Below the pieces are notes generated by a model. The model was not told where the DNA came from, made no database searches, and saw only the letters and a list, made by a program, of their open reading frames with translations. Below, one piece after another: positions 1 through 8,106 of a stretch of DNA of 64,000 bases. How positions within the stretch are numbered: the stretch's first letter is position 1; the number at the start of each line of letters is the position of its first letter. The position numbers were made by a program, and so were the translations under genes. The stretch covers positions 5,700,501-5,764,500 of the forward strand of contig NZ_CP109000.1 in assembly GCF_036226605.1 (NCBI RefSeq), given 5' to 3'. This DNA comes from Streptomyces sp. NBC_00704 (GTDB lineage: Bacteria; Actinomycetota; Actinomycetes; Streptomycetales; Streptomycetaceae).

Positions 1-1
1 C

Positions 2-655
2 TGGGGCCCGTGGGCCCAGATCGGCATGGCCGCCTCCCTCACCGACCGCCAGATCGCCGGCATCGAGGCCCGCGGCCTGAAGTTCGTCAAGCCCGACGCC
101 GCGCTGAACGCGCTGTTCGCCGCGCTCGCCCGGCCGTACGCGCAGACCGTCGTCGGCGAGTTCGACTGGGACGCCTACACGAACGCCCAGCCCACCCCGG
201 ACGCCCTCCTCGCCGAGCTGGGTTCGGCCCGCGACGGCGCGCCGGACCGGGCCGAACTGGACGTCGACGAACTGCTCGCCCGGCCGAAGCCCGACCGCGA
301 GGCCGCGCTGCGCTCCCTGCTGCGCGCCCGCATCGCGGACGTGCTGCGCTACGACTCGCCCGACGAGATCGACCTCGACGCCCGCTTCGTCGACCTCGGC
401 CTCGACTCGCTCGGCTCGGTGGAACTGAAGAACGCCCTGGAGACCGTGCTCGGCGTGCCCCTGCCCGCCTCCGCCCTCTTCGACCACCCCGAGGTGCGCT
501 CGCTGGCCGTCTTCCTCGACGAGCAGCTCGTGCCCGACGGGGCCGGGGACGCACCGGCCGCACCGCCGCGGGAGAACCCCGGCGAGGACGTGCGCGAACT
601 GACCGACGCCGAGGCCGACGACGAACTCGACGCGCTGCGCGAGATGTTCCGGTGA
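2..655 (+). CDS. Type I modular polyketide synthase, C-terminal part (KR end and ACP), truncated by window
   Basis: The frame is open from base 2 and begins inside the end of a ketoreductase domain (WGPWAQIGMA, typical of the KR C-terminus). It continues into an acyl carrier protein with the phosphopantetheine site LGLDSLGSVEL; the attachment serine is codon 407-409. A short acidic tail after the ACP (ELTDAEADDELDALREMF) looks like a C-terminal docking segment, and no thioesterase follows. An extending module would therefore hand its chain to another protein. The internal ATG at 26 is not the real start. Its stop overlaps the next gene's GTG start (GTGA), implying translational coupling. Module function upstream lies outside the window. 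Confidence 0.9.
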   Translation, partial: WGPWAQIGMAASLTDRQIAGIEARGLKFVKPDAALNALFAALARPYAQTVVGEFDWDAYTNAQPTPDALLAELGSARDGAPDRAELDVDELLARPKPDREAALRSLLRARIADVLRYDSPDEIDLDARFVDLGLDSLGSVELKNALETVLGVPLPASALFDHPEVRSLAVFLDEQLVPDGAGDAPAAPPRENPGEDVRELTDAEADDELDALREMFR

Positions 656-2994
656 CGGGCGGCCCGAAGGTGACGAGCTACATCGACCACCTGGAGACCC
701 TGTCGAGGAAACAGCTCATGGTGATGCTGGCCAGGCAGCACCACGAGCGGACCCAGCCGGTCGCCGTCATCGGCATGGGCTGCCGGCTGCCCGGCGGGCT
801 CGACGACCCCGAGGAGTTCTGGACCGCGCTCCGCGAGGGGCGGGTCCTGCCCACCGACACGGCCGGCGTGCCCGTCGACAGCCTCGGCCGCCCGCGCTGG
901 AACCTCGCCGCGCCCGACCTCGCGCCGCTGGCCCCCCGGCTGCGCCAGGGCGCCTACCTGACGGACGTGGACCTCTTCGACGCCGACCGGTTCGGCATCG
1001 GACACGAGGAGGCCCGCCACATGGACCCGCAGCAGCGCCTCCTGCTGGAGGTCGCCGCCCAGGCCCTCGCCGACGCCAACCTGTCCCGGCAGCGGCTGCG
1101 CGGCCGCACCGTCGGCGTGTACGCGGTGGCCGGGCCGGTGGAGTACCCGTACGCCTGGCTGCGCGGCGGCATCCCCGCCGACGCGCTGACCGGGCACATG
1201 AGCACGGGCTCCTCGCCCAGCGCCTTCAGCGGCCGCATCGCGCTGTCGCTGGGACTCGACGGCCCGGCCGTCACCGTCGACACCGCGTCCTCGTCCATGC
1301 TGACGGCCGTGCACCTGGCGGTGCGGGCGCTGCGCGCCCGCGAGTGCGACATCGCCCTCGTCGGCACCTGCAATCTGCTGCTCTCCCCGTTCAGCACCGG
1401 CATCCTCGACCGGGCCGGGATGCTGTCGCCGACCGGCCGCAGCAGGCCCTTCACCCGGCACGCCGACGGACACGTCCGCGGCGAGGGCTGCGGGGTCGTC
1501 GTCCTGAAGCGGTACGCGGACGCCGCCGCCGACGGGGACCGGCCGTACGCCCTCGTGCGCGGCAGCGCCGTCCACGCCCAGGGCGACCGGCCCGGCATCT
1601 CGGTCGCCCCGGCACGCGGTCAGAAGACCGTGATCGAGCGGGCCCTCCAGGACGCGGACATCGCCCCCGAGGACGTGCAGTACGTCGAGGCGCAGGCCAA
1701 CGGCTCGCGGATCGGCGGCCAGATCGAGGCGGAGACCCTGGCCGACGCGTACGCGCGGCGCTCACCGGACGCGCCGCCGCTGTACATCGGCTCCTGCAAG
1801 GCGAACCTCGGCTACCTCGAGACCGCCTCCGGCGCACCCGGGCTGATGAAGACGGTGCTGGCGCTCGCCCACGCCGAGATCCCGCCGCAGCCCGGCGAGG
1901 ACGAGGCGGACCCGGACATCCCCTGGGGCCGGACCGCGCTGCGGCTCGCCGCGAAGCCGCAGCCCTGGCCCACGCGGGGCAGGAGGCGGGCGGCCGTCAG
2001 CGGCTTCGGGTTCTGCGGCACCCTGGCCCACGTCGTCCTGGAAAGCGTCCCCGACCGCCCACCCACCACGGACACCGCAACCCCCGGAACCACTGCAACC
2101 CCCGGGGCGGCCGGGTCCGGCGGGGCGGCCGGGACCGCTGGGGGCGCGGGGAAGGTTGGCACCGCCGGGTCCGCCGGAACCGCCGGGACGGCCGGGTCCG
2201 CCGGGGCGGCCGGGTCCGCCGGGGCGGCCGGGTCCGCCGGGGCGGCCGGGTCCGCCGGGGCGGCCGGAACCGCCGGGGCGGCCGGAACCGCCGTGGGCGC
2301 GGGGAGGGTTGGCACCGCCGGGTCCGTCGGCACCGCCGGGTCCGCGGGGTCCGGCGGGACTCCCGGGTCCGTCGGGTCCGCCGGATCCCTGGAGGACGCC
2401 GGGGCCCACGGGGACGGGGGCCCGTGGCCGTTGCTGCTCTCGGCCCACAGCGCCGAGGCACTGGCCGGCACGGCCGCCCGGCTGCACCGGCATCTGCGGC
2501 GGCGGGCGGGCTGGAGCCCCGCCGCCGTCTGCCGGACCCTGGCCGAAGGCCGCGACCACCCCGCCGTCCGGTACGCGGCCGTCGTCCACGACCGCGACGA
2601 CCTCCTCGCCGCCCTGGAACAGGCCGCGAGGGCCGACGGCGGTACGGGCTGCGACGCTCATGCCGTGACGGCTGGCGGCGGCAGGGGCTCCGACGCCCAC
2701 GCCGTGACGGCCGACGGCGGCCCGGGCTCCGACGCCCACGCCGTGACGGCCGACGGCGGCCCGGGCTCCGACGCCCACGCCGTGACGGCCGACGGCGGTA
2801 CGGGCTCCGACGCCCACGCCGTGACCGCGCACGCCGCCGAGGCGGCCCGGCGCGTCCGGCGCCACCTCGCCGGGGAGGCCCCCGCCACCGACGAGTGGTG
2901 GCCCGCCGGCCGCCCGCGCCCCGAACTGCTCCACCTCCCCGGCCCGGCGCTCGTCCGGCGGCGCCACTGGCCCGACCACCACAACTGGATCTGA
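652..2994 (+). CDS. Stand-alone ketosynthase-like PKS protein with degenerate active site, no AT or ACP
   Basis: The N-terminus is a short helical docking-type segment (IDHLETLSRKQLMVMLARQ), followed by a KS fold (VAVIGMGCRLPGG). All three catalytic positions of a condensing KS are replaced. The usual DTACSSS reads DTASSSM (Ser213), VEAHGTG reads VEAQANG (Gln348), and NxGH reads NLGY (Tyr388). The protein should therefore not condense chains. After the KS come a Gly/Ala-rich tandem repeat, a short KS-AT-linker-like stretch (WPLLLSAHSAEAL), a second 13-residue repeat, and a post-AT-linker-like end (LPGPALVRRRHWPDH), as if an AT domain had been deleted and replaced by repeats. Start GTG 652 is coupled to the upstream stop; GTG 670 is an alternative. 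Inferred roles are scaffold, gatekeeping or decarboxylase-like KS, or a decayed module. Confidence 0.85.
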   Translation: MTGGPKVTSYIDHLETLSRKQLMVMLARQHHERTQPVAVIGMGCRLPGGLDDPEEFWTALREGRVLPTDTAGVPVDSLGRPRWNLAAPDLAPLAPRLRQGAYLTDVDLFDADRFGIGHEEARHMDPQQRLLLEVAAQALADANLSRQRLRGRTVGVYAVAGPVEYPYAWLRGGIPADALTGHMSTGSSPSAFSGRIALSLGLDGPAVTVDTASSSMLTAVHLAVRALRARECDIALVGTCNLLLSPFSTGILDRAGMLSPTGRSRPFTRHADGHVRGEGCGVVVLKRYADAAADGDRPYALVRGSAVHAQGDRPGISVAPARGQKTVIERALQDADIAPEDVQYVEAQANGSRIGGQIEAETLADAYARRSPDAPPLYIGSCKANLGYLETASGAPGLMKTVLALAHAEIPPQPGEDEADPDIPWGRTALRLAAKPQPWPTRGRRRAAVSGFGFCGTLAHVVLESVPDRPPTTDTATPGTTATPGAAGSGGAAGTAGGAGKVGTAGSAGTAGTAGSAGAAGSAGAAGSAGAAGSAGAAGTAGAAGTAVGAGRVGTAGSVGTAGSAGSGGTPGSVGSAGSLEDAGAHGDGGPWPLLLSAHSAEALAGTAARLHRHLRRRAGWSPAAVCRTLAEGRDHPAVRYAAVVHDRDDLLAALEQAARADGGTGCDAHAVTAGGGRGSDAHAVTADGGPGSDAHAVTADGGPGSDAHAVTADGGTGSDAHAVTAHAAEAARRVRRHLAGEAPATDEWWPAGRPRPELLHLPGPALVRRRHWPDHHNWI
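2098..2395 (+). repeat. Gly/Ala-rich minisatellite inside the KS-like gene
   Basis: In-frame tandem repeats encode runs of GSAGAA and GTAGSAG. The cleanest stretch is about four copies of an 18-nt unit (ggg tcc gcc ggg gcg gcc) near 2209-2280, with diverged copies either side. The repeats keep the reading frame, so copy number can change without destroying the protein. The encoded segment would be a flexible, disordered linker. Confidence 0.85.
2638..2832 (+). repeat. 39-bp tandem repeat, five copies (13-aa unit GGxGSDAHAVTAD)
   Basis: There are five consecutive in-frame copies of a 39-nt unit encoding GG-(T/R/P)-G-(S/C)-DAHAVTA-(D/G/H). The third and fourth copies read identically at protein level; the outer copies differ at one or two positions. 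The repeat lies between the remnant KS-AT linker and the post-AT-like end, exactly where an acyltransferase domain would normally sit. Confidence 0.9.
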
Positions 2995-3026
2995 GTCTCA
3001 GCCCTCTACGGACAGGACACCCCTTC

Positions 3027-4598
3027 ATGCACTACCCGAACCTCAGGACCGCCGTCGACACGGTGGCGTTTCACGCCACGCACCACCCGCGGCGCACCGC
3101 CCTGAGCTGCGAGGGCCGCAGCGTCACCTACGAGCAGCTGCACCGGGAGAGCAACCGCACGGCCCGGTCCCTGCTGGCGGCCGGCGCCGGACGGGGCACC
3201 CGCGTCGCCTTCCTGGGCAAGGAGTCCGAGCACTACTACGAGATCTTCTTCGCCTGCGCCAAGACGGGAGCGGTGCTCGTCCCGATCAACTGGCGGCTCA
3301 CCCCCGCCGAGGTGGAGCACATCCTCCGCGACTCCGGCGCCGAAGTCCTCTTCGTGGAAGGCGAGTACGCCGCCGTCGCCGCCCGCATCCGCGAGGAGCT
3401 GCCCGCCCGCCCCGCGCTCGTCGTGATCGACGGCGGCGACGACCGGGGCGCGGGCCTGCGGGAGTGGAAGGCGGACCGGACCGACGACGACCTCGCGGCG
3501 CGGGCCCAGCCCGACGACCCGGTCACCCAGATCTACACCAGCGGCACCACGGGCCTGCCCAAGGGCGTCGTCCTCGCGCACCGCAGCTTCTTCGCGGTCC
3601 GCGACCTGCTCGCCGACCACGGCCTCGACTGGATCGACTGGTACCCGCAGGACGTCAGCCTCATCTGCATCCCCGGCTTCCACGTCGCCGGCATCTGGTG
3701 GGCCATGCAGGCCTTCAACGCCGGCGTGACCAACGTGGCCATGCGCATGTTCGCCGCGCACGACGCCGTACGGCTGATCCGCGAACACGGCGTCACCACC
3801 ACCTGCGCCGTGCCGGCGATGTTGCAGATGATGGTGTCCGAACCCGGCGTCGGGCCCGGCCACTTCGCCTCGCTGCGCAAGGTCACCTACGGCGGCTCCC
3901 CGATCTCCGAGACGCTGATGCTCCAGTGCATGGCGATGCTGGGCTGCGACCTCGGCCAGCTGTACGGGCTCACCGAGAGCGGCAACACCGCGCTGTGCCT
4001 GCCGCCCTCGGACCACCGCGCCGGCAGCCCCCGACTGCGCGCCGCGGGCCGCCCGTACCCCGGCGTCGAGGTGAAGGTGGTCAGCGACGAGGGCGACTCC
4101 CTCCCGTCCGGCGCCATCGGGGAGATCTGTCTGCGCACGCCCGCGGTGATGGTCGAGTACTGGGGCATGAAGGAGGCGACCCAGGAGACCCTCGCCGACG
4201 GCTGGCTGCACACCGGGGACGCCGGCTACCTCGACGAGGACGGCTACGTCTACGTGTGCGACCGCCTCAAGGACACCGTCATCGTCGCCGGCGAGAACGT
4301 CTACCCGGCCGAGGTGGAGAACGCGCTGGCCACCCACCCGGCGGTGGCCGAGGCCGCCGTCATCGGGGTGCCCGACGACCGCTGGGGCGAGGTCGTGCGC
4401 GCCTTCGTCGTGCTGAGACCGGGGATGTCGGCGAGCCCGCGGGAGCTGAAGCTCCACCTCCAGGGGCGGCTCGCCGACTTCAAGTCCCCGAGCGGCTACG
4501 AATTCATCGAGCGCGTGCCCCGCAACCCCAGCGGAAAGATCCTCAGGAGGGAACTCCGCAAGGAATTCTGGGCCGACCGCGAACGCCAGGTGAACTGA
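3027..4598 (+). CDS. AMP-forming acyl-CoA synthetase / acyl-acid ligase
   Basis: A 523-aa member of the ANL superfamily that activates a carboxylic acid as acyl-AMP and then thioesterifies it to CoA or an ACP. The nucleotide-binding motif is YTSGTTGLPKG. The later motifs YGLTESG, the hinge region (TGDAGYLDEDGYVYVCDRLKD) and the catalytic-lysine motif NPSGKILRREL are all intact. Length is normal for the FadD-like group. ATG 3027 is preceded by a purine-rich GGACAGGA site. It lies 32 bp behind the KS-like gene in the same orientation, so it probably makes or loads a starter or side-chain acid for the polyketide pathway. Substrate cannot be read from the sequence. Confidence 0.9.
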   Translation: MHYPNLRTAVDTVAFHATHHPRRTALSCEGRSVTYEQLHRESNRTARSLLAAGAGRGTRVAFLGKESEHYYEIFFACAKTGAVLVPINWRLTPAEVEHILRDSGAEVLFVEGEYAAVAARIREELPARPALVVIDGGDDRGAGLREWKADRTDDDLAARAQPDDPVTQIYTSGTTGLPKGVVLAHRSFFAVRDLLADHGLDWIDWYPQDVSLICIPGFHVAGIWWAMQAFNAGVTNVAMRMFAAHDAVRLIREHGVTTTCAVPAMLQMMVSEPGVGPGHFASLRKVTYGGSPISETLMLQCMAMLGCDLGQLYGLTESGNTALCLPPSDHRAGSPRLRAAGRPYPGVEVKVVSDEGDSLPSGAIGEICLRTPAVMVEYWGMKEATQETLADGWLHTGDAGYLDEDGYVYVCDRLKDTVIVAGENVYPAEVENALATHPAVAEAAVIGVPDDRWGEVVRAFVVLRPGMSASPRELKLHLQGRLADFKSPSGYEFIERVPRNPSGKILRRELRKEFWADRERQVN

Positions 4599-4660
4599 CG
4601 GCGAGGGAGCGGCCGCCCGAGAAGTACGGGAAGCGCGGAAGGATTCCCCGCGGAAAACCC

Positions 4661-4700
4661 TGCGGAAATCCCTGCGGAAAACTCCGCAGGGATTTCCGCA
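4661..4700. terminator. Perfect 17-bp stem-loop, bidirectional terminator
   Basis: The arms 4661-4677 and 4684-4700 are perfect reverse complements (left arm TGCGGAAATCCCTGCGG) with a 6-nt loop AAAACT. It lies between the convergent acyl-CoA ligase and amidohydrolase genes and should work in both directions. It has no strong U-tract. Confidence 0.8.
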
Positions 4701-4798
4701 TGCATTCCCGCAGGTATTCTCCGGGCGTTCCGGGACGCCCTCCGGGCGTTCCTGGGTTCGGGGGGATTTCCCCGCGGGAACTCCGCGGACACGGGTCC

Positions 4799-4832
4799 GG
4801 GTCCGGGACCGGCCGAAGCCGGTCCCGGACCC
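4799..4832. terminator. Perfect 15-bp stem-loop with CGAA loop
   Basis: The arms 4799-4813 and 4818-4832 pair perfectly (GGGTCCGGGACCGGC) around a CGAA tetraloop. This is the second hairpin in the same convergent intergenic region, and lies closer to the amidohydrolase stop. Confidence 0.75.
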
Positions 4833-4844
4833 TGCTGCGCGCGG

Positions 4845-4870
4845 GGGACCCGCGGGCTCCCGCGGGTCCC
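4845..4870. terminator. Perfect 11-bp stem-loop next to amidohydrolase stop
   Basis: The arms 4845-4855 and 4860-4870 (GGGACCCGCGG) pair perfectly around a 4-nt loop GCTC, ending 18 bp from the amidohydrolase stop codon. It is the third perfect hairpin in 210 bp. A weaker stem (GGGCGT/ACGCCC) also lies between the first and second. Confidence 0.65.
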
Positions 4871-4887
4871 GGCCGAGTCCCCGGGCG

Positions 4888-7800
4888 TCAGCGGGAGCGG
4901 CAGCAGCCCAGGTGCCGCCACTCCGCCTCGTGCCAGTAGTACGCGGCGTCGTCGCGGGCGCTGGGCGCCGCCGCCCGGACCGTGTTGCGCACGGCGCCGC
5001 CCGGTGCGGCGCCACGGGCGGCGGCCGCGGCCGGCCGGAACGGCGCGAGCAGCTCGGGCACCTCGTGCGGGTGACCGCCCACCATGACCGTGCGCACCGC
5101 CGCCGCCGCGCGGATGTCGGTGAGCGGGTCGCCCGCGACGCCCACCAGGTCGGCCAGACGGCCCGGCGCCACCCGGCCCAGCCGGTCGCCCAGGCCGAGC
5201 GCCCGGGCGGCGTTGCCGGTGGCCGTCTGGAGCGCCTCACGCGGGGTGAACCCGTACTTCACCAGGATCCGCAGGTTCTGGTGGAGGCTGATGCCGATGT
5301 CGTCCAGGGCCGAGTCCGTGCCGGCGACGACCAGCCCGCCGGCCCGGTGCACCCGCAGCAGCATGTCGCAGTCCCCGACGGTCCAGGCGTGGTTGAGCCG
5401 GGTGTCCGCGCTGTCCGACGCCGCGTCGTCCGCCTTGCGCACCAGCCGGGCGTACTCCCAGTCGGGGTAGAGCACCCGGGTCCGCTCGTCCTCGACCAGG
5501 GAGCGGTCCTCCACGAACAGCTCGCTCGCGAACAGCGTCGTCGTGGAGATCCACATGCCGCTCGCCGCCAGCAGGTCCACCGAGTCCTGGAAGGTCCGCC
5601 CGGCGGCGAAGCTCAGCGTCCGCGAGTAGCCGAGGCGGTTGCCGCCCCCGGTGTGCTCCATGCCGTCCAGGCCCTCGCGGGCCGCCGGGTAGAGGTAGTG
5701 CGAGGTCACCGGGATGCCTGCCGCGTGCCCGCGCGCCACCACCTCCCGCTGGTACTCCACCGGCAGCCGGATGTACGACTTCAGCAGGTCGTAGCGCAGC
5801 GCGAGGGCGCGCCGCAGGTCCCGGTCCAGCTGGTCGCGGGAGAAGACCGGCCGCATCACGCGGTGACGTCCGCGGGTCCCCTCCAGACCCTCGCCGGACC
5901 CGAAGTAGCGCGGCCCGACCTTGGTCCCGGCCGCCAGGGCCTCGCGCGTCTCGACCATCTGGTAGGCGGGATCGCCGGGGCTGCGGCTGGTGGTGACGCC
6001 GTACGCGAGCCAGGCCCGGCCCTGCCGGTCCCCCCACTGCGGGCCGCGCCAGTGCCAGTGGTTGTGGGTGTCGATCAGCCCCGGCATGACGGTGAGGCCG
6101 GAGGCGTCGACGATCCGTTCGCCGCGCGCGCCTCCCCGGCGCACGATCTCCTCGATGCGGTCGCCGCGCAGCACGACGTCCACGTCGTGGCGCAGCGAGC
6201 CGGACGTGCCGTCCCACACCGCTCCCGCGCGCACCACGGTCCGTCCGGCGGGGGCGGGCCGGCGGGTCCAGGTCAGCCGGGTCGGCAGGGTGCGCGGCGA
6301 GCCGCCGTCGAGGCCGACCATGCGCAGCCGGCCCAGCGAGAGGTAGAGCAGCGCGCCGCAGCGCGTCCCCACGGAGAGCGAGTCGGCGACGTCGCCGGCG
6401 ATCAGCACGGGCTCGCCGGTGATCGTCCCCGCCGCGTCGACCGGGACCTTCCACGCCTGGCTCTCGATGCCGACGACGAGATGCGTGCCGTCGGGCGTCC
6501 ACAGCGGGCCGTCGCCGCTGCGGGTGGAGACCGAACGCCCGGGCGCCACGGCCTGGTAGCGCAGTTCGTGCGTGGTCAGGTCGACGGTGAGGATCTGGTT
6601 CACGCCGTTGACGCTGCGCCGCGAGTAGGGGGCGGCCGCGGCCAGGGCGAGGATCCTGCCGTTCGGCGACCAGGCGGGCGGACCCGGCTGGTACAGGGCG
6701 GGGACGACCTGGGTGACCGAGCCGTCGGCCAGGGTCAGCACCCAGGTGGCGCCGCTCTCGTCCTGGTAGGCGATCCGGGAGCCGTCCGGGGACCAGCGGG
6801 GCGAGAGCTGGGCGTTCGGCAGGTCGGTGAGCCGCTCGGAGACGCCCGAGGCGACCTCGTGGCGCCACAGGTTGGCGGTGCCGGCCCGGTCGCTGACGTA
6901 GACGAGGGAGCGGCCGTCGGGCGACCAGTCGGGGGAGGAGTTGGAGTAGCCGTCCGAGACGATCCTGACGGGCCGCTCGGCGCCGGTACGCAGCCACAGC
7001 GCGTTCAGCGCCCGGAAGGCGACCTTGCGGCCGTCGGGGGAGAGCGCGGGGTCGGCGATGCCCAGGACGTCCTGGGGGCCGTCGCCGGTCAGGTCCGGTC
7101 CCCTGCGCTTGTCGTGGTCCACCCGCCGCACCTCGACCGTGGCGGTGAACGGGACCTCGGCGCGCCCGCCGCCGCCGTCGAGCCTGCGCCGGCATATCCG
7201 GCCGTCGGCCGTGTAGAGCAGCTCGCCGGCCGACAGCCAGACCGGCGCCAGCGGGAAGACGTCCTCGTCCTCGGAGACGACCCGGTCGTCCACCATGAGT
7301 TCGGCGCGCGCGCCGGTGACCCGGACGTACGCCAACCGGCGGCCGTCGGGGGCGAACGACGGCGCGTACAGGGCGGCGTCCGCGGGGCCGGTGAGCAGGG
7401 TCCGCGCCGCTCCCGTCCCGAGGTCGACGGCCTCGATCGAGCCGTACTCGGCGACGTAGGCCACCTCCCGCCCGTCCGGGGACCACGTCGGCATGGCGAG
7501 GTCGCGGTCCTGCCGGGTGATCGCGCGGCGCGCGCCCGTCGCGAGGTCGAGGACCTCGATCCGCCCGGCGTTGTCCCGGTCCGAGGCGAACGCGACCGAA
7601 CGGCCGTCCGGCGAGACCTTGGGCTCCTGGTCGTACCCGTCGCCGCTGGTCAGCCGGCGCGCCCCGGACCCGTCGACGCCGATGCGCCACAGGTCGTACG
7701 TCCCGTCGCGGAACGACTGGAACACCAGGCTGCGCCCGTCGGGCGCCCAGTGCGGCTGCGTCGCGTCCAGCACGTCGTCGGTGAGCCGGCGGGCCGTGCC

Positions 7801-8106
7801 GCCCGCGAGCGGTAACAGCCAGATCGCGTTGAGCGCGTCCATCGCGAGCGTCGTGCCGTCCGGCGACAGCGCGACGCACAGATTGGCGCTCTCATGGGTG
7901 TCGACGCGGACGAGGCCGTCGCCGGCCGCCCTGCCGGCCGCGTCGTCGGCGTACGCCACGCCGCCCGCGCCGAGCGGTCCCGCCTCGCCGCCGAGCCAGA
8001 GCGCCCCCAGCCCGACGGCGCCCGAACGGTGCAGCAGGGAACGCCGGGAAAGCCCCGGACTTTCCCCGGAAATGTCCTCGGATGCTCCGGACCCCTGTTC
8101 CGTCAC
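4888..8106 (-). CDS. Tat-exported TolB-type beta-propeller / amidohydrolase fusion protein
   Basis: 1072 aa from GTG 8106, preceded by a clear GGGAGG ribosome binding site. The N-terminus carries a twin-arginine signal (SRRSLLHRSGAVGLGALWLGG), so it is likely folded in the cytosol and exported. About residues 60-640 hold repeated propeller blades with SPDGR/WSPDGR motifs as in TolB/WD40-like PD40 repeats. From about residue 690 an amidohydrolase domain begins, with the metal-binding signature GLIDTHNHWHW and the downstream HTGGGNR and GTDSALDD segments. Known relatives of this fusion are annotated as amidohydrolase family proteins acting on imidazolonepropionase/prolidase-like substrates; the substrate is not predictable here. 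It faces the PKS genes convergently, and nothing ties it to the pathway. Confidence 0.9.
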   Translation of the reverse strand: MTEQGSGASEDISGESPGLSRRSLLHRSGAVGLGALWLGGEAGPLGAGGVAYADDAAGRAAGDGLVRVDTHESANLCVALSPDGTTLAMDALNAIWLLPLAGGTARRLTDDVLDATQPHWAPDGRSLVFQSFRDGTYDLWRIGVDGSGARRLTSGDGYDQEPKVSPDGRSVAFASDRDNAGRIEVLDLATGARRAITRQDRDLAMPTWSPDGREVAYVAEYGSIEAVDLGTGAARTLLTGPADAALYAPSFAPDGRRLAYVRVTGARAELMVDDRVVSEDEDVFPLAPVWLSAGELLYTADGRICRRRLDGGGGRAEVPFTATVEVRRVDHDKRRGPDLTGDGPQDVLGIADPALSPDGRKVAFRALNALWLRTGAERPVRIVSDGYSNSSPDWSPDGRSLVYVSDRAGTANLWRHEVASGVSERLTDLPNAQLSPRWSPDGSRIAYQDESGATWVLTLADGSVTQVVPALYQPGPPAWSPNGRILALAAAAPYSRRSVNGVNQILTVDLTTHELRYQAVAPGRSVSTRSGDGPLWTPDGTHLVVGIESQAWKVPVDAAGTITGEPVLIAGDVADSLSVGTRCGALLYLSLGRLRMVGLDGGSPRTLPTRLTWTRRPAPAGRTVVRAGAVWDGTSGSLRHDVDVVLRGDRIEEIVRRGGARGERIVDASGLTVMPGLIDTHNHWHWRGPQWGDRQGRAWLAYGVTTSRSPGDPAYQMVETREALAAGTKVGPRYFGSGEGLEGTRGRHRVMRPVFSRDQLDRDLRRALALRYDLLKSYIRLPVEYQREVVARGHAAGIPVTSHYLYPAAREGLDGMEHTGGGNRLGYSRTLSFAAGRTFQDSVDLLAASGMWISTTTLFASELFVEDRSLVEDERTRVLYPDWEYARLVRKADDAASDSADTRLNHAWTVGDCDMLLRVHRAGGLVVAGTDSALDDIGISLHQNLRILVKYGFTPREALQTATGNAARALGLGDRLGRVAPGRLADLVGVAGDPLTDIRAAAAVRTVMVGGHPHEVPELLAPFRPAAAAARGAAPGGAVRNTVRAAAPSARDDAAYYWHEAEWRHLGCCRSR

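Noticed and set aside
10..651. Upstream extension of the KS-like gene to base 10
   Set aside because: The extra residues are Arg/Pro-rich shadow of the PKS tail in another frame; the KS start at 652 or 670 is supported by stop-start coupling.
2098..2832. CRISPR array
   Set aside because: The repeats are contiguous, in frame and have no unique spacers; no cas genes are nearby.
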